NCBI RefSeq assembly: GCF_022919095.1
Contig: NZ_CP095073.1
Coordinates: 434,001-498,000, forward strand
Direction: 5' to 3'
DNA: 64,000 nt
From: Halobacillus salinarum
Lineage (GTDB): Bacteria; Bacillota; Bacilli; Bacillales; Halobacillaceae
In this document: positions 1 to 8,130 of the stretch, piece by piece
Layout of the letters: every line of letters starts with the position of its first letter
Position numbering within the stretch: position 1 is the first letter of the stretch
Position numbers and translations under genes: made by a program
Notes under the pieces: generated by a model
Database searches by the model: none
What the model was told of the DNA's origin: nothing
Seen by the model: only the letters and a program-made list of their open reading frames with translations

Positions 1-150
1 ACGACCGTGCATCAGGACTTTTTTGAAATCGGCAGGCAGGCGGCTAAGCTGCTGATGGATATTATGAAAGACTATCACTTTGAAAACCATGTCGTCGTCG
101 ATCACGAGCTGATCGAACGCGAAAGCGTGAAGGACTTAAATGAATCGTAA
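1..150 (+). CDS. LacI-family transcriptional regulator, C-terminal end (partial)
   Basis: The window opens inside a plus-strand reading frame whose last 49 codons are visible before a TAA stop. The peptide (TTVHQDFFEIGRQAAKLLMD and onward) has the pattern of the C-terminal end of the periplasmic-binding-like sensor domain of LacI/GalR repressors, where a TT-hydrophobic-Q segment precedes the last helix. The DNA-binding part lies outside the window. It ends 12 bases before a carbohydrate-active enzyme gene on the same strand, so it probably controls that gene and upstream sugar genes. The effector sugar cannot be read from this fragment. Confidence 0.8.
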   Translation, partial: TTVHQDFFEIGRQAAKLLMDIMKDYHFENHVVVDHELIERESVKDLNES

Positions 151-162
151 AGGAGCAGAGCC

Positions 163-2241
163 ATGGATTACAGTGTCATAAAAGAGGGAGATTTGTTTTT
201 CACAACGGAAAAAAACGGCGACCTGCATGCGGATGACAAAGGGTACGGCCTCTACACGCAGGATACAAGGTTTTTAAGCACCTTTACCGTGACGGTGAAT
301 GGCGAGAAGCCCGAGCTGCTTTCCTCCCGTGACGACCAAAACTATACAGCATCGATCCGGCTGGCCGCGACCGTCCAGGACGAGGGTGCGACGGAGCTCC
401 TGCGGGAACGCTATATCTATGATGGCGTGCTCTACGAACGGTTGAGCGTCACCAATTATTTTCTTCAAAAAAGAACCGCGGACGTAGCGGTTGAGCTTGA
501 TGCGGACTTTCAGGATATGTTTATCGTAAGGAACTTCCAGAGCGGGGAAGTCGGCGAGAAAACCGGCTGTACATATCAAACGCATGCCTTTCAAGCGGGT
601 TATCAGAGTAAAGACGGCGTCGTAAAAGAAACGGTCGTCGAATGGGACCGGGAAGCGGTGCTTGCCAATGAGCAGGAAGGCATCCGGTTCACGCTTGAAC
701 TCGGCCCCCAGGAAACAAAGACGATTACGTTTACGATTACCCCGGTGATCGACGGTGAAAAGAGCCCGGCGCTTCCGTTTGACGACGGCCTGGCCCTTGT
801 TCAGGCGTCTTATGAAAAGTGGCTGGAAAAAGGCACCCGGATCGACAGCGACCTGCCACTTCTGAATGACGTCTATCAACGAGGCGCGGTCGATACGCGG
901 ATGCTTTTAACGGACATCGGCTTCGGCAGCCTGCCCGTCGCCGGCGTTCCGTGGTTTTCCGTGCCGTTCGGGCGTGACAGCTTACTTACGTCGTTATTTA
1001 TGCTCGCCTACCAGCCGGAGTGCGTAAAAGGGACGTTACGCACGCTTGCCCATTACCAGGGGAAAGAAGTCGTTCCGGAACGCGAGGAGCAGCCCGGGAA
1101 AATCATGCACGAGCTTCGTTTCGGCGAGCTTGCCGCCACCGGTCAGATTCCCTTTTCTCCATACTACGGAACCGTCGACGCGACCCCGCTGTTTGTCATA
1201 ACCGCCTGCGAATACTACAAATGGACAGGCGACCTCGCCTTTATTGAAGAGCTCAAGCCTGCGTTAGAAAAAGCGATCAACTGGATCGACCGTTACGGCA
1301 GTGTGAAAGGCGACGGCTTTGTCCAGTATCAGCCTTCGTCTGACAACAGCTTTGTCAACCAGGGCTGGAAGGATTCCGATAACTCGAATGTCCACGAGGA
1401 CGGGACACTCGCAAAAGGTGCAATCGCTCTCGCAGAAGTGCAGGGCTACGTCTACCAGGCAAAATACAGCCTGGCTGCTATTTACCGGAAGCTCGGGGAA
1501 AAGAAGCGGGCAGACGAGCTGGAAAGCGAAGCAGGAGAGCTTCGGGAAGCGTTTGAACAGGCGTTCTGGATGGAAGAGAAGAAGTTTTATGCACTGGCGT
1601 TAGACGGGGAAGGTAAACAGGTGAAAGCCCTCACCTCAAACCCGGGCCATGTGCTGATGGCAGGCCTGCTTGAGCCGCGCCGGGCGAAAAGCATCGTGAA
1701 CAAGCTTCTTGATAAAGACCTGTTCTCAGGCTACGGAATCCGCACGATGGCTGAAAATGCCACCGGCTATTATCCGATGAGCTATCATAACGGAAGCGTC
1801 TGGCCGCACGACAACGCCTTAATCCTGCTCGGCCTCACGAAAAGCGGCTTCAGCAGCCAGGCGATGAAAGTCGTCGAAGGACAGCTGGCAGCGGCCCGCC
1901 AGTTTGAGCACTACCGGCTGCCGGAATTATTTTGCGGCTATGACTCTAAGCTCGGCCACCTCGTATCTTACCCGACGACCTGTTCACCGCAGGCGTGGGC
2001 AGCGGCCTCATCGTTTGTATGGATTCAGGCGATGGTAGGCATTGAACCTGATGCGTTAACGGGAGAAATCACCCTTAACCCGGTGTTCCCTGAAGGGATG
2101 ACGTGGTTAAAGATAGAAGGCATGGCAGCAGGGAACGGAAAGGTTTCCTTGCTCGTTACGAAGGAAGCTCAAGGCTTTAAAGTGGAGATTCTGGACAACA
2201 CGACCGGCTGGACGATCAAGGAAAAGCAAATGGTTCATTGA
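163..2241 (+). CDS. Amylo-alpha-1,6-glucosidase / glycogen debranching-type glycoside hydrolase
   Basis: A 692-residue cytoplasmic protein (no signal peptide). The N-terminal 200 or so residues match the beta-rich glycogen-debranching N-terminal domain (DLFFTTEKNGDL, YTQDTRFLS). The rest is an (alpha/alpha)6 catalytic barrel with the conserved segments PWFSVPFGRDSL near residue 270 and NGSVWPHDNALI near residue 550. Members are usually annotated as amylo-alpha-1,6-glucosidase, although substrate proof is scarce. The start is well placed after AAAGGAG. It follows the LacI-family gene by 12 bases and ends in its own terminator, consistent with a regulator-enzyme operon for oligosaccharide use. 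Family is confident; the exact substrate is not. Confidence 0.85.
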   Translation: MDYSVIKEGDLFFTTEKNGDLHADDKGYGLYTQDTRFLSTFTVTVNGEKPELLSSRDDQNYTASIRLAATVQDEGATELLRERYIYDGVLYERLSVTNYFLQKRTADVAVELDADFQDMFIVRNFQSGEVGEKTGCTYQTHAFQAGYQSKDGVVKETVVEWDREAVLANEQEGIRFTLELGPQETKTITFTITPVIDGEKSPALPFDDGLALVQASYEKWLEKGTRIDSDLPLLNDVYQRGAVDTRMLLTDIGFGSLPVAGVPWFSVPFGRDSLLTSLFMLAYQPECVKGTLRTLAHYQGKEVVPEREEQPGKIMHELRFGELAATGQIPFSPYYGTVDATPLFVITACEYYKWTGDLAFIEELKPALEKAINWIDRYGSVKGDGFVQYQPSSDNSFVNQGWKDSDNSNVHEDGTLAKGAIALAEVQGYVYQAKYSLAAIYRKLGEKKRADELESEAGELREAFEQAFWMEEKKFYALALDGEGKQVKALTSNPGHVLMAGLLEPRRAKSIVNKLLDKDLFSGYGIRTMAENATGYYPMSYHNGSVWPHDNALILLGLTKSGFSSQAMKVVEGQLAAARQFEHYRLPELFCGYDSKLGHLVSYPTTCSPQAWAAASSFVWIQAMVGIEPDALTGEITLNPVFPEGMTWLKIEGMAAGNGKVSLLVTKEAQGFKVEILDNTTGWTIKEKQMVH

Positions 2242-2243
2242 GG

Positions 2244-2284
2244 GAGTGCCTGGACTTTGAAAAAGAGTCCAGGCGCTTTTTTTA
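2244..2284 (+). terminator. Rho-independent terminator after the glucosidase gene
   Basis: A strong stem pairs GCCTGGACT with AGTCCAGGC around a short A-rich loop and is followed by a run of seven T. It begins just past the stop codon. Confidence 0.9.
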
Positions 2285-2342
2285 GCGGACGCTTCCTATG
2301 GTAAAATAAACCTAACCATCATTAGAACACGGAGGAACACAT

Positions 2343-2822
2343 ATGAAGCTAACGATCGTAACCGTCGGCAAGCTGAAAGAAAAATACTTAAAACAGGGCA
2401 TCGAGGAATACGTCAAACGTCTCGGCCCGTACGCCAAAGTCGAGATCGTCGAAGTGCCCGACGAAAAAGCCCCCGAGAACTTAAGCGAAGCCGACATGGA
2501 AGACGTGAAACGGAAAGAAGGCGAGCGCATCCTCGCCAAAATCAGCCCCGACAGCTACGTCATCACCCTCGAAATCAACGGCCAGCAGCTCACCTCAGAA
2601 AAGCTCGCCAAAAAAATGGACGAGCTGGCGACCTACGGCAAAAGCAAGGTAGCGTTTGTGATTGGCGGGTCGCTGGGACTGAGTGATAAAGTGCTGGACC
2701 GGAGTGATTTTGGGCTGTCGTTTTCCAAGATGACGTTTCCTCATCAATTGATGCGGTTGATGCTGGTGGAGCAGGTGTACAGGGCGTTTAAGATAAATCG
2801 TGGGGAGCCGTATCATAAGTGA
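2343..2822 (+). CDS. rlmH: 23S rRNA (pseudouridine-1915-N3)-methyltransferase RlmH (OrfX)
   Basis: 159 residues, the usual full length for this SPOUT-class methyltransferase. RlmH methylates pseudouridine 1915 in helix 69 of 23S rRNA using S-adenosylmethionine. Visible signatures are the N-terminal [16 protein letters not shown], the glycine-rich SAM-binding knot ([11 protein letters not shown], about residues 101-113), [10 protein letters not shown] and the C-terminal RGEPYHK. The start follows GGAGG by a normal spacing. The last codons (GAG CCG TAT CAT AAG TGA) form the left copy of a 16-bp direct repeat. In staphylococci this same 3' end is the attachment site of SCC elements, and the gene stays intact after insertion, as here. 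Confidence 0.97.
   Translation: MKLTIVTVGKLKEKYLKQGIEEYVKRLGPYAKVEIVEVPDEKAPENLSEADMEDVKRKEGERILAKISPDSYVITLEINGQQLTSEKLAKKMDELATYGKSKVAFVIGGSLGLSDKVLDRSDFGLSFSKMTFPHQLMRLMLVEQVYRAFKINRGEPYHK
2805..2820 (+). repeat. SCC-type attachment site, left copy (in rlmH 3' end)
   Basis: GAGCCGTATCATAAGT, identical to 15163-15178. It covers the last five sense codons and the first stop base of rlmH. The TATCATAAGT core resembles the attB used by Ccr serine recombinases of staphylococcal SCC elements (established knowledge). Just inside, around 2841-2851, ATAAGTGATAC is a partial inverted copy of the core. Confidence 0.85.
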
Positions 2823-2954
2823 TGGAAATGTTTCATTAATATAAGTGATACCGATGTAGAGAAATAACTAAAAACCAAATATTGGATTATTTTAGTGTTT
2901 AATGGTACATTTAACCTATGAATATTCTTACTAAATTATTAAGGGGTGGTTAAT

Positions 2955-3104
2955 ATGGCTGTTAAACATATACCAACTGGAATTGTCCATAGTGGAGCTA
3001 AAGGTGGAAATACTGAATGTGGATTTAATACTAAGGAAAGTCCTAGTCACTGGGTAAATACAAGTTCAAGAATTACTTGTGATAAGAATGGTTGTAAAAA
3101 CTAA
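2955..3104 (+). CDS. 49-residue Cys/His-rich small protein next to the left attachment site
   Basis: Begins ATG after AAGGGGTGG with good spacing and encodes MAVKHIPTGIVHSGAK... ending in DKNGCKN. The pattern His-x-n-Cys-Gly ... His-Trp ... Thr-Cys-x-x-x-x-Cys could bind one zinc ion, as in small treble-clef-like or ribbon-like peptides. It is the first gene of the island and has its own terminator downstream. No function is recognised. The ribosome binding site and the conserved-looking Cys/His spacing argue that it is real despite its size. Confidence 0.6.
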   Translation: MAVKHIPTGIVHSGAKGGNTECGFNTKESPSHWVNTSSRITCDKNGCKN

Positions 3105-3220
3105 TTTTTCTATTTATTACTCTAATTTAATTGGAATTTATTAAGGAGATACGAAGGTCATCCCTCCTGAGTAAATGAATTTTATTGATTCGATATACTG
3201 TTGATATAGATAAGTATCCT

Positions 3221-3256
3221 GATGAGTTCATTTTGTCGATGAGCTCATCTTTTTTG
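3221..3256 (+). terminator. Terminator downstream of the 49-residue gene
   Basis: GATGAGTTCAT pairs with ATGAGCTCATC around a short loop and is followed by six T. Confidence 0.75.
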
Positions 3257-3264
3257 TGCATTAA

Positions 3265-3298
3265 AAAAGCCATCGACTGCATTTGCAATCCATGGGTG
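3265..3298 (-). terminator. Terminator for the minus-strand trio
   Basis: On the minus strand an imperfect dyad (CCATGGATTGC ... GCAGTCGATGG) is followed by TTTTTTAA. It lies just past the stop of the last gene of the minus-strand operon. Confidence 0.6.
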
Positions 3299-3316
3299 AT
3301 CACCTGTTGTATTCAT

Positions 3317-4039
3317 TTAACTTCTGACCTCTTTCAATGCCAGTAAATCCTGGATGAAGTCCGAGGCCTGACTCCTGGTTAAGTCTTTGCTTCGATCGAC
3401 GTTAAAACTCATCTTCATGATTTCTTTAGCAACTTCCGTCTGCAGATTCATCTCATCGATGATGTTGAAGATCATCTGCAGCTGAGCTTTCGTCACCTTA
3501 TCTGCATGTTGATTTCTCGTCGGTCGTTTTGGGAAATCTTCAATGTCCTGAGTGAAGATGCCACTGGATCGTGTTGCGGATAAGACAGCATCGATCAACG
3601 CCCGTTTCTTCGCCATCTTCAAAACGGTGTTAACGATAGAATAGGGATTTTGTTGTTGGAATGATGATTCTTTACTGTTACAGGAACCCAGCCCTTCTGT
3701 TTCAATGATTTTATTATCTTTCCGGATGAATGTCATCTTCACTTCATAAGCAAAGATACCTTTCTCCCAATCTTCAATGCGATAGACGACATCTGCGGTC
3801 TTGGAGAATCCGAATACATCACACAGCTTCTCTGCACCTGGCTTTAGTAACGTAGGCTTAGAGAAACCATCAATTAAACCGTAGTCTATTCCCTTTATCA
3901 TCAAGTCATCTACAAACGTTTGTAGTTGTTGAATGCGTTGTTGTGATTCTGAAGATGAAACGACGATATTGGGTAACGACTGTTTATCGACATTCTCTTT
4001 ATCGTAAAATGGAATGATATTACCTTGACGATTCTTCAT
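3317..4039 (-). CDS. Unknown phage/element-type protein (PGAEKL motif family)
   Basis: 240 residues from the ATG that follows AAAGGAGGTG; an upstream TTG would add 18 residues but lacks a good binding site. Central features are GIDYGLIDGFSKPTLLKPGAEKL (about residues 50-70) and MAKKRALIDAVLSATRSSGIF (about 140-160), a pair of signatures I associate with Firmicute phage and integrative-element proteins of undefined role, sometimes near recombination genes. The predicted fold is mixed alpha/beta with a helical C-terminus and no membrane segment. It is the third gene of a minus-strand operon. A role in DNA metabolism of the element is a guess. Confidence 0.65.
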   Translation of the reverse strand: MKNRQGNIIPFYDKENVDKQSLPNIVVSSSESQQRIQQLQTFVDDLMIKGIDYGLIDGFSKPTLLKPGAEKLCDVFGFSKTADVVYRIEDWEKGIFAYEVKMTFIRKDNKIIETEGLGSCNSKESSFQQQNPYSIVNTVLKMAKKRALIDAVLSATRSSGIFTQDIEDFPKRPTRNQHADKVTKAQLQMIFNIIDEMNLQTEVAKEIMKMSFNVDRSKDLTRSQASDFIQDLLALKEVRS

Positions 4040-4064
4040 ATTAATTTCACCTCCTTTCAATGAC

Positions 4065-4577
4065 TTAAGATTTTCTATGAACCATGTGTGCAAGAATGTT
4101 TAGGCTTCTTGCGGTTTGTCGAACCACCGATCTGCCGATTTGATGCTGAATTTGATTCCCTTTAGAAAACAAGGAATGTGACCATTCCAGGGTCTTTGAT
4201 AACGACTGTTGTGACCCATCATTGAATTTATCCAGCGCTTCACACCATTTATCGATCATCTCTTCACCTTTTGCCGATGTGAAGGTAGCACTGCCTTTCA
4301 AGTACTCATGCAATCCTTTATCGATTGACTTCGATTGACCCTCATCTTCATGTGAAGCTTCTACTGTAGCTATAAGATTGTATAGCTTTTTACGTCTTTT
4401 GAGCAGCTGAGCAAGCTGGACGTAATCGTTCTTTTCAATTATGAATAGGATTTCTTCGTCTACTTCTTCAAGCTGTTGCTTTAATGATAGTAGTAGCTCA
4501 TCTACCTCTTTTCTCGATAAATCTTTACCGTTTGTTAAGGCATCTTCGGTTTGGTATCTTTTGAATTTCATCTTCAC
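4065..4577 (-). CDS. Unknown coiled-coil protein of the island
   Basis: 170 residues starting at GTG, 5 bases after AGGAGGAG-type binding sequence; the in-frame ATG at 4596-4598 lies upstream of that site and is unlikely. The first 80 residues are charged and heptad-like (SRKEVDELLLSLKQQLEEVDEEI), suggesting a coiled coil. The C-terminal half (WCEALDKFND, RSVVRQTARSLNILAHM) is helical. It follows the 66-residue gene almost directly and precedes the PGAEKL-family gene, so the three are probably co-transcribed. No homologue recognised. Confidence 0.6.
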   Translation of the reverse strand: MKMKFKRYQTEDALTNGKDLSRKEVDELLLSLKQQLEEVDEEILFIIEKNDYVQLAQLLKRRKKLYNLIATVEASHEDEGQSKSIDKGLHEYLKGSATFTSAKGEEMIDKWCEALDKFNDGSQQSLSKTLEWSHSLFSKGNQIQHQIGRSVVRQTARSLNILAHMVHRKS

Positions 4578-4598
4578 AATCTCTCCTCCTAATCGCAT

Positions 4599-4799
4599 TT
4601 ACTTAAAGTGGTGATAACCTTTCAATGTCAGCTTTAATACTTTCCCTTCCTTTTTCCGGTCACTGACTAATATCAACCCGTCGTCCTCAAGCTGCATCAA
4701 ATCAACTTCACAGATCCCATGCTCCACTAGATATTTAGCAGCAACCCATTTATCTAACTTCTTGGCTTCTACTAAGACTGTTGTTAGTGACTGATTCAT
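4599..4799 (-). CDS. Small winged-helix-like protein, first gene of the minus-strand trio
   Basis: 66 residues, start after a near-consensus AAAGGAGGTGAT. The order helix-helix-helix followed by LEDDGLILVSDRKKEGKVLKLTLKGYHHF looks like a short winged-helix domain with its beta-hairpin, as in small DNA-binding proteins. It stands at the head of the operon, so an autoregulatory role is plausible but not shown. Confidence 0.6.
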   Translation of the reverse strand: MNQSLTTVLVEAKKLDKWVAAKYLVEHGICEVDLMQLEDDGLILVSDRKKEGKVLKLTLKGYHHFK

Positions 4800-4860
4800 T
4801 TACTATCACCTCCTTTCATATGCGCTCCTCTCACCACGCAAGTAATCTCTGTAAAGCAAA

Positions 4861-4896
4861 AAACCGCTATCTATCCACATGGATAAATAGCGGTTT
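4861..4896. terminator. Long hairpin insulating the minus-strand trio
   Basis: A nearly perfect dyad pairs AAACCGCTAT-C-TATCCA with TGGATA-A-ATAGCGGTTT. On the minus strand it is followed by a T-run, so it would stop leftward transcripts before the trio's promoter region. It may also be a boundary left by an earlier insertion. Confidence 0.6.
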
Positions 4897-5061
4897 ATAT
4901 AAAAGGGGTGGGGCATTAAACGACCATACCCCTTGTTCATATAGATGTTGTGGTGCCAAGGGAATTTTTGTATATTTCTCTGATGGCTATTGTGCAACCT
5001 TAGAACTATCGATAGAATAAGAGATAAGTATAAAAAAAGTAAGATGAGTGAGGTGGACTGG

Positions 5062-5307
5062 ATGGGTATAAAACTCTTCCATAAAACACAAAGAGATTTG
5101 GCTGTATCAATAAATAGTGTTATTGATCAATATTGGGATGACAAGATTGATGAATTAGAAATGATAAAAACAATTCAAAACCTGCACGAAGTTAATCAAT
5201 CTAAAATGGTGAAAGATGGACGATACACCACAATTATTAGTCAACAATGTGGTAAAAAAAGATTGGAAGTAGTAGATCAAGTGATTAATAAATTTGAGAT
5301 AGATTAA
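5062..5307 (+). CDS. TIGR04540-like small protein
   Basis: 81 residues beginning MGIKLFHKTQRDLAVSIN after GAGGTGG; the frame extends upstream but without a better binding site. The body (DQYWDDKIDELEMIKTI ... GRYTTIISQQCGKKRLEVVD) matches what I recall of the TIGR04540 family, short conserved proteins of Firmicute mobile elements with no known function. It is alone between the hairpin at 4.9 kb and the restriction system. Confidence 0.6.
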   Translation: MGIKLFHKTQRDLAVSINSVIDQYWDDKIDELEMIKTIQNLHEVNQSKMVKDGRYTTIISQQCGKKRLEVVDQVINKFEID

Positions 5308-5448
5308 AAGATAAAGACATGTGAAAGTAGCTATTTATTTAAAGCCAATCGAGGCTAGCATAGCTTCAGGCATAATTTATTCTTATGGTTTATCAGTGTT
5401 CAGAAATAAACAAGTTACTTACCAAAGCATTTAAGGTGGCATTTTAAA

Positions 5449-6933
5449 ATGATAACAGGCGAATTAAAGAGCAAAGTAGATAAAATATGGGAAATATTTT
5501 GGACTGGTGGTATTACTAATCCATTAACGGTTATCGAACAATTTACATATTTACTTTATATTAAAGGTCTTGACGACCGAGAAAAGAAACGGGAGAAAGA
5601 TAATGAATTTCTTGGTATAGAAGAAGAAGGTTTATTTCCAAAAGATAAACCACAATTACGCTGGTCTAATTTCTCTAATATGGGACCAGAGGAAATGTAT
5701 CGAGTGGTATCACAAGAGGTTTTTCCTTTTATTAAAAACATGGGTGGAAAAGAATCGGTCTATGCAAAGTATCTAAAAGATGCTGTGTTTGTTATTCCAA
5801 CTGCATCATTGCTGTCTAGGGTAGTTGCAGGTATAAATGCCTTACCTGATACAACATCGAGTCAGGAAAAGAAAGATACACTCGGTGACTTATACGAGTA
5901 TCTATTATCGAAGTTAAATACATCTGGTACAAACGGTCAGTTCCGTACACCACGACATATAATCGATATGATTGTAAAACTGATGAAGCCAACACCAGAA
6001 GACACTATTGTTGATCCATCAGCAGGTTCAGCTGGTTTTCTTGTGTCAGCAAGTGAATACTTACGAGAAAATCATAATGATATGTTCCATGTACAAGGCT
6101 TACGTGAGCACTTTAATAAAAATATGTTTCATGGATTCGAGATTGATAACACAATGCTTCGAATTGGGGCAATGAATATGATGTTACACGATGTAGATCA
6201 TCCAAACATTAGTTATCGTGATAGCCTTTCTGAGCAAAATAAAGACAGTGAAATGTACACAATGGTTTTAGCAAACCCACCATTTAAAGGCTCATTAGAT
6301 TATGATTCAGTTTCGGATGATTTATTACGTGTTACCAAAACTAAAAAGACAGAAATTCTATTTTTAAGCTTATTCTTACGATTATTAAAAAAGGGTGGAC
6401 GTGCAGCTGCTATTGTTCCAGATGGTATTTTGTTCGCGGGCTCTAATGCCCATAAAGCGATTCGTAGTGAAATCATTGATAATCATAAATTAGAAGCCGT
6501 AATAAAAATGCCAAGTGGGGTATTTAAGCCTTATGCAGGGGTATCTACAGCCATCCTTATTTTCACAAAAACAGGTGCAGGTGGCACAGAGAATATCTGG
6601 TTTTATGATATGAAATCAGACGGCTATTCTTTAGACGATAAACGGTCTCCAGTTGAAGAAAATGATATACCGGATCTCGTAGAACGTTTTGAAAATTTGG
6701 ATAGAGAAACCGTACGGAAAAGGACTGACCAATCCTTTTTTGTATCAGCAAACGAAGTACGTGAAAATGATTATGATTTGTCAATTAATAAGTATAAAGA
6801 GATTGAGTACAAAGAAGTGGAATATGAAGACCCTAGTGAAATCTTAAAGGGAATCGAAAAATATGAAAAAGAAATTCAGGATTCGATAGAAGAATTAAAA
6901 GAGTTAATTGTTGGTGTTAATAATGAAAGTTAA
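5449..6933 (+). CDS. hsdM: Type I restriction-modification system, DNA methyltransferase subunit HsdM
   Basis: 494 residues. HsdM transfers the methyl group from S-adenosylmethionine to adenine within the site chosen by HsdS; two HsdM plus one HsdS form the methylase and HsdR completes the nuclease. The N-terminal helical HsdM domain is followed by the SAM-binding motif [10 protein letters not shown] (about residue 188) and the N6-adenine catalytic NPPF (about residue 275). The stop overlaps the start of hsdS by 11 bases, so the two are translationally coupled. Base composition is AT-rich like the rest of the island. It looks intact. Confidence 0.95.
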   Translation: MITGELKSKVDKIWEIFWTGGITNPLTVIEQFTYLLYIKGLDDREKKREKDNEFLGIEEEGLFPKDKPQLRWSNFSNMGPEEMYRVVSQEVFPFIKNMGGKESVYAKYLKDAVFVIPTASLLSRVVAGINALPDTTSSQEKKDTLGDLYEYLLSKLNTSGTNGQFRTPRHIIDMIVKLMKPTPEDTIVDPSAGSAGFLVSASEYLRENHNDMFHVQGLREHFNKNMFHGFEIDNTMLRIGAMNMMLHDVDHPNISYRDSLSEQNKDSEMYTMVLANPPFKGSLDYDSVSDDLLRVTKTKKTEILFLSLFLRLLKKGGRAAAIVPDGILFAGSNAHKAIRSEIIDNHKLEAVIKMPSGVFKPYAGVSTAILIFTKTGAGGTENIWFYDMKSDGYSLDDKRSPVEENDIPDLVERFENLDRETVRKRTDQSFFVSANEVRENDYDLSINKYKEIEYKEVEYEDPSEILKGIEKYEKEIQDSIEELKELIVGVNNES

Positions 6934-8113
6934 TAATTTCCAAAACTTATCTTTTATAAATAATGTAGATATCCAAGATTGGAAAGTAGAAAAATTCAGT
7001 GATTTATTTACAGATGAATCCCGGAACTCCGATAAGATTAAGAAAAAAGATTATCTCACTGACGGCGCATATCCTATTATTGATCAAGGGAAAGAGTATA
7101 TAGGTGGATTTACTGATATAAATAATAGAATATATAAAGATACTCCTTTTATCATCTTTGGTGATCACACAAGAAATCTCAAATTTGTAAACTTTCCATC
7201 CTATATTGGTGCTGATGGGGTCAAATTATTAAAAAACAAATTTCCTGAAAGCATATTGTCTACTAAATATGTTTACTATTTTCTCAAAACTGTTGATATA
7301 CCAGACACAGGATATAATCGTCATTATAAATTTTTAAAGGAAGTTATAATTCCTACTCCTCCAATAGATATTCAAAAAAGAATTGTGGGTGTGCTGGAAA
7401 AGCTAGAGTTTATTGTTGAAAAGAGAAAGCAACAAATCACAACATTATCAAACTTAAAGAAAAGTATTTTTTATAATATGTTTGGTGATCCAATTTCAAA
7501 TTGTAATAAATACAAAACAATGTATTTAGAAGATGTTTGTGAAAACATTTTAGGTGGAGGTACACCTAAAAAGTCAAATTTAGAATTTTACAACGGAAAC
7601 ATACCCTGGGTAACACCAAAGGATATGAAAAAATTATACATTGATAGTAGTATTGATAAAATAAATGATTATGCAATTGAGAATAGTTCAGCGAAATTAA
7701 TTCCTTCAAATTCATTGTTAATGGTAATTCGTAGTGGAATTCTAAAAAAGAAATTACCCGTAGCTATAAATACTGTTTCTGTTGCATTGAATCAAGATAT
7801 GAAAGCTTTTGTTCCTAAGAAAAATGTAGTGAATAGTGAGTATTTATTATATTTCTTCAAATCATATGAAAGAAAGTTATTAACAACAGTACGTTCTGTA
7901 ACTGCGGATAACTTAGAATTTAACTCTATAAAAAAAATAAAAGTTCCTGTACCAGCGTTCAATCAACAAATGAAATTTAAAGAGATAATAATTAAGGTCA
8001 ATAAAAGCGAAGAAAAGTATCAATGTCAGCTTATAGAACTCGAATCTTTATACAATTCTTTAATGCTAAAAGCCTTCAAAGGTGAACTTTTCGAAAATGA
8101 TTCACCAGTTTGA
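6923..8113 (+). CDS. hsdS: Type I restriction-modification system, specificity subunit HsdS
   Basis: 396 residues from the ATG inside the end of hsdM. Two target-recognition domains are visible: the first within residues 10-145 (DWKVEKFSDLF ... VIIPTPPIDIQKRI) and the second from about 195 (MYLEDVCENILGGGTPKKSN ... VPVPAFNQQ). Each is followed by the conserved spacer helix (VEKRKQQITTLSNLKKSIF; LESLYNSLMLKAFKGELF). HsdS sets the bipartite DNA target, which cannot be predicted from the sequence alone. The dissimilar recognition halves imply an asymmetric site. Confidence 0.93.
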   Translation: MKVNNFQNLSFINNVDIQDWKVEKFSDLFTDESRNSDKIKKKDYLTDGAYPIIDQGKEYIGGFTDINNRIYKDTPFIIFGDHTRNLKFVNFPSYIGADGVKLLKNKFPESILSTKYVYYFLKTVDIPDTGYNRHYKFLKEVIIPTPPIDIQKRIVGVLEKLEFIVEKRKQQITTLSNLKKSIFYNMFGDPISNCNKYKTMYLEDVCENILGGGTPKKSNLEFYNGNIPWVTPKDMKKLYIDSSIDKINDYAIENSSAKLIPSNSLLMVIRSGILKKKLPVAINTVSVALNQDMKAFVPKKNVVNSEYLLYFFKSYERKLLTTVRSVTADNLEFNSIKKIKVPVPAFNQQMKFKEIIIKVNKSEEKYQCQLIELESLYNSLMLKAFKGELFENDSPV

Positions 8114-8130
8114 GATAATGAGGTGATAAT

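Noticed and set aside
274-879. Long minus-strand frame opposite the glucosidase gene
   Set aside because: It lies wholly opposite a strongly supported gene, has no ribosome binding site and has a composition explained by the coding strand.
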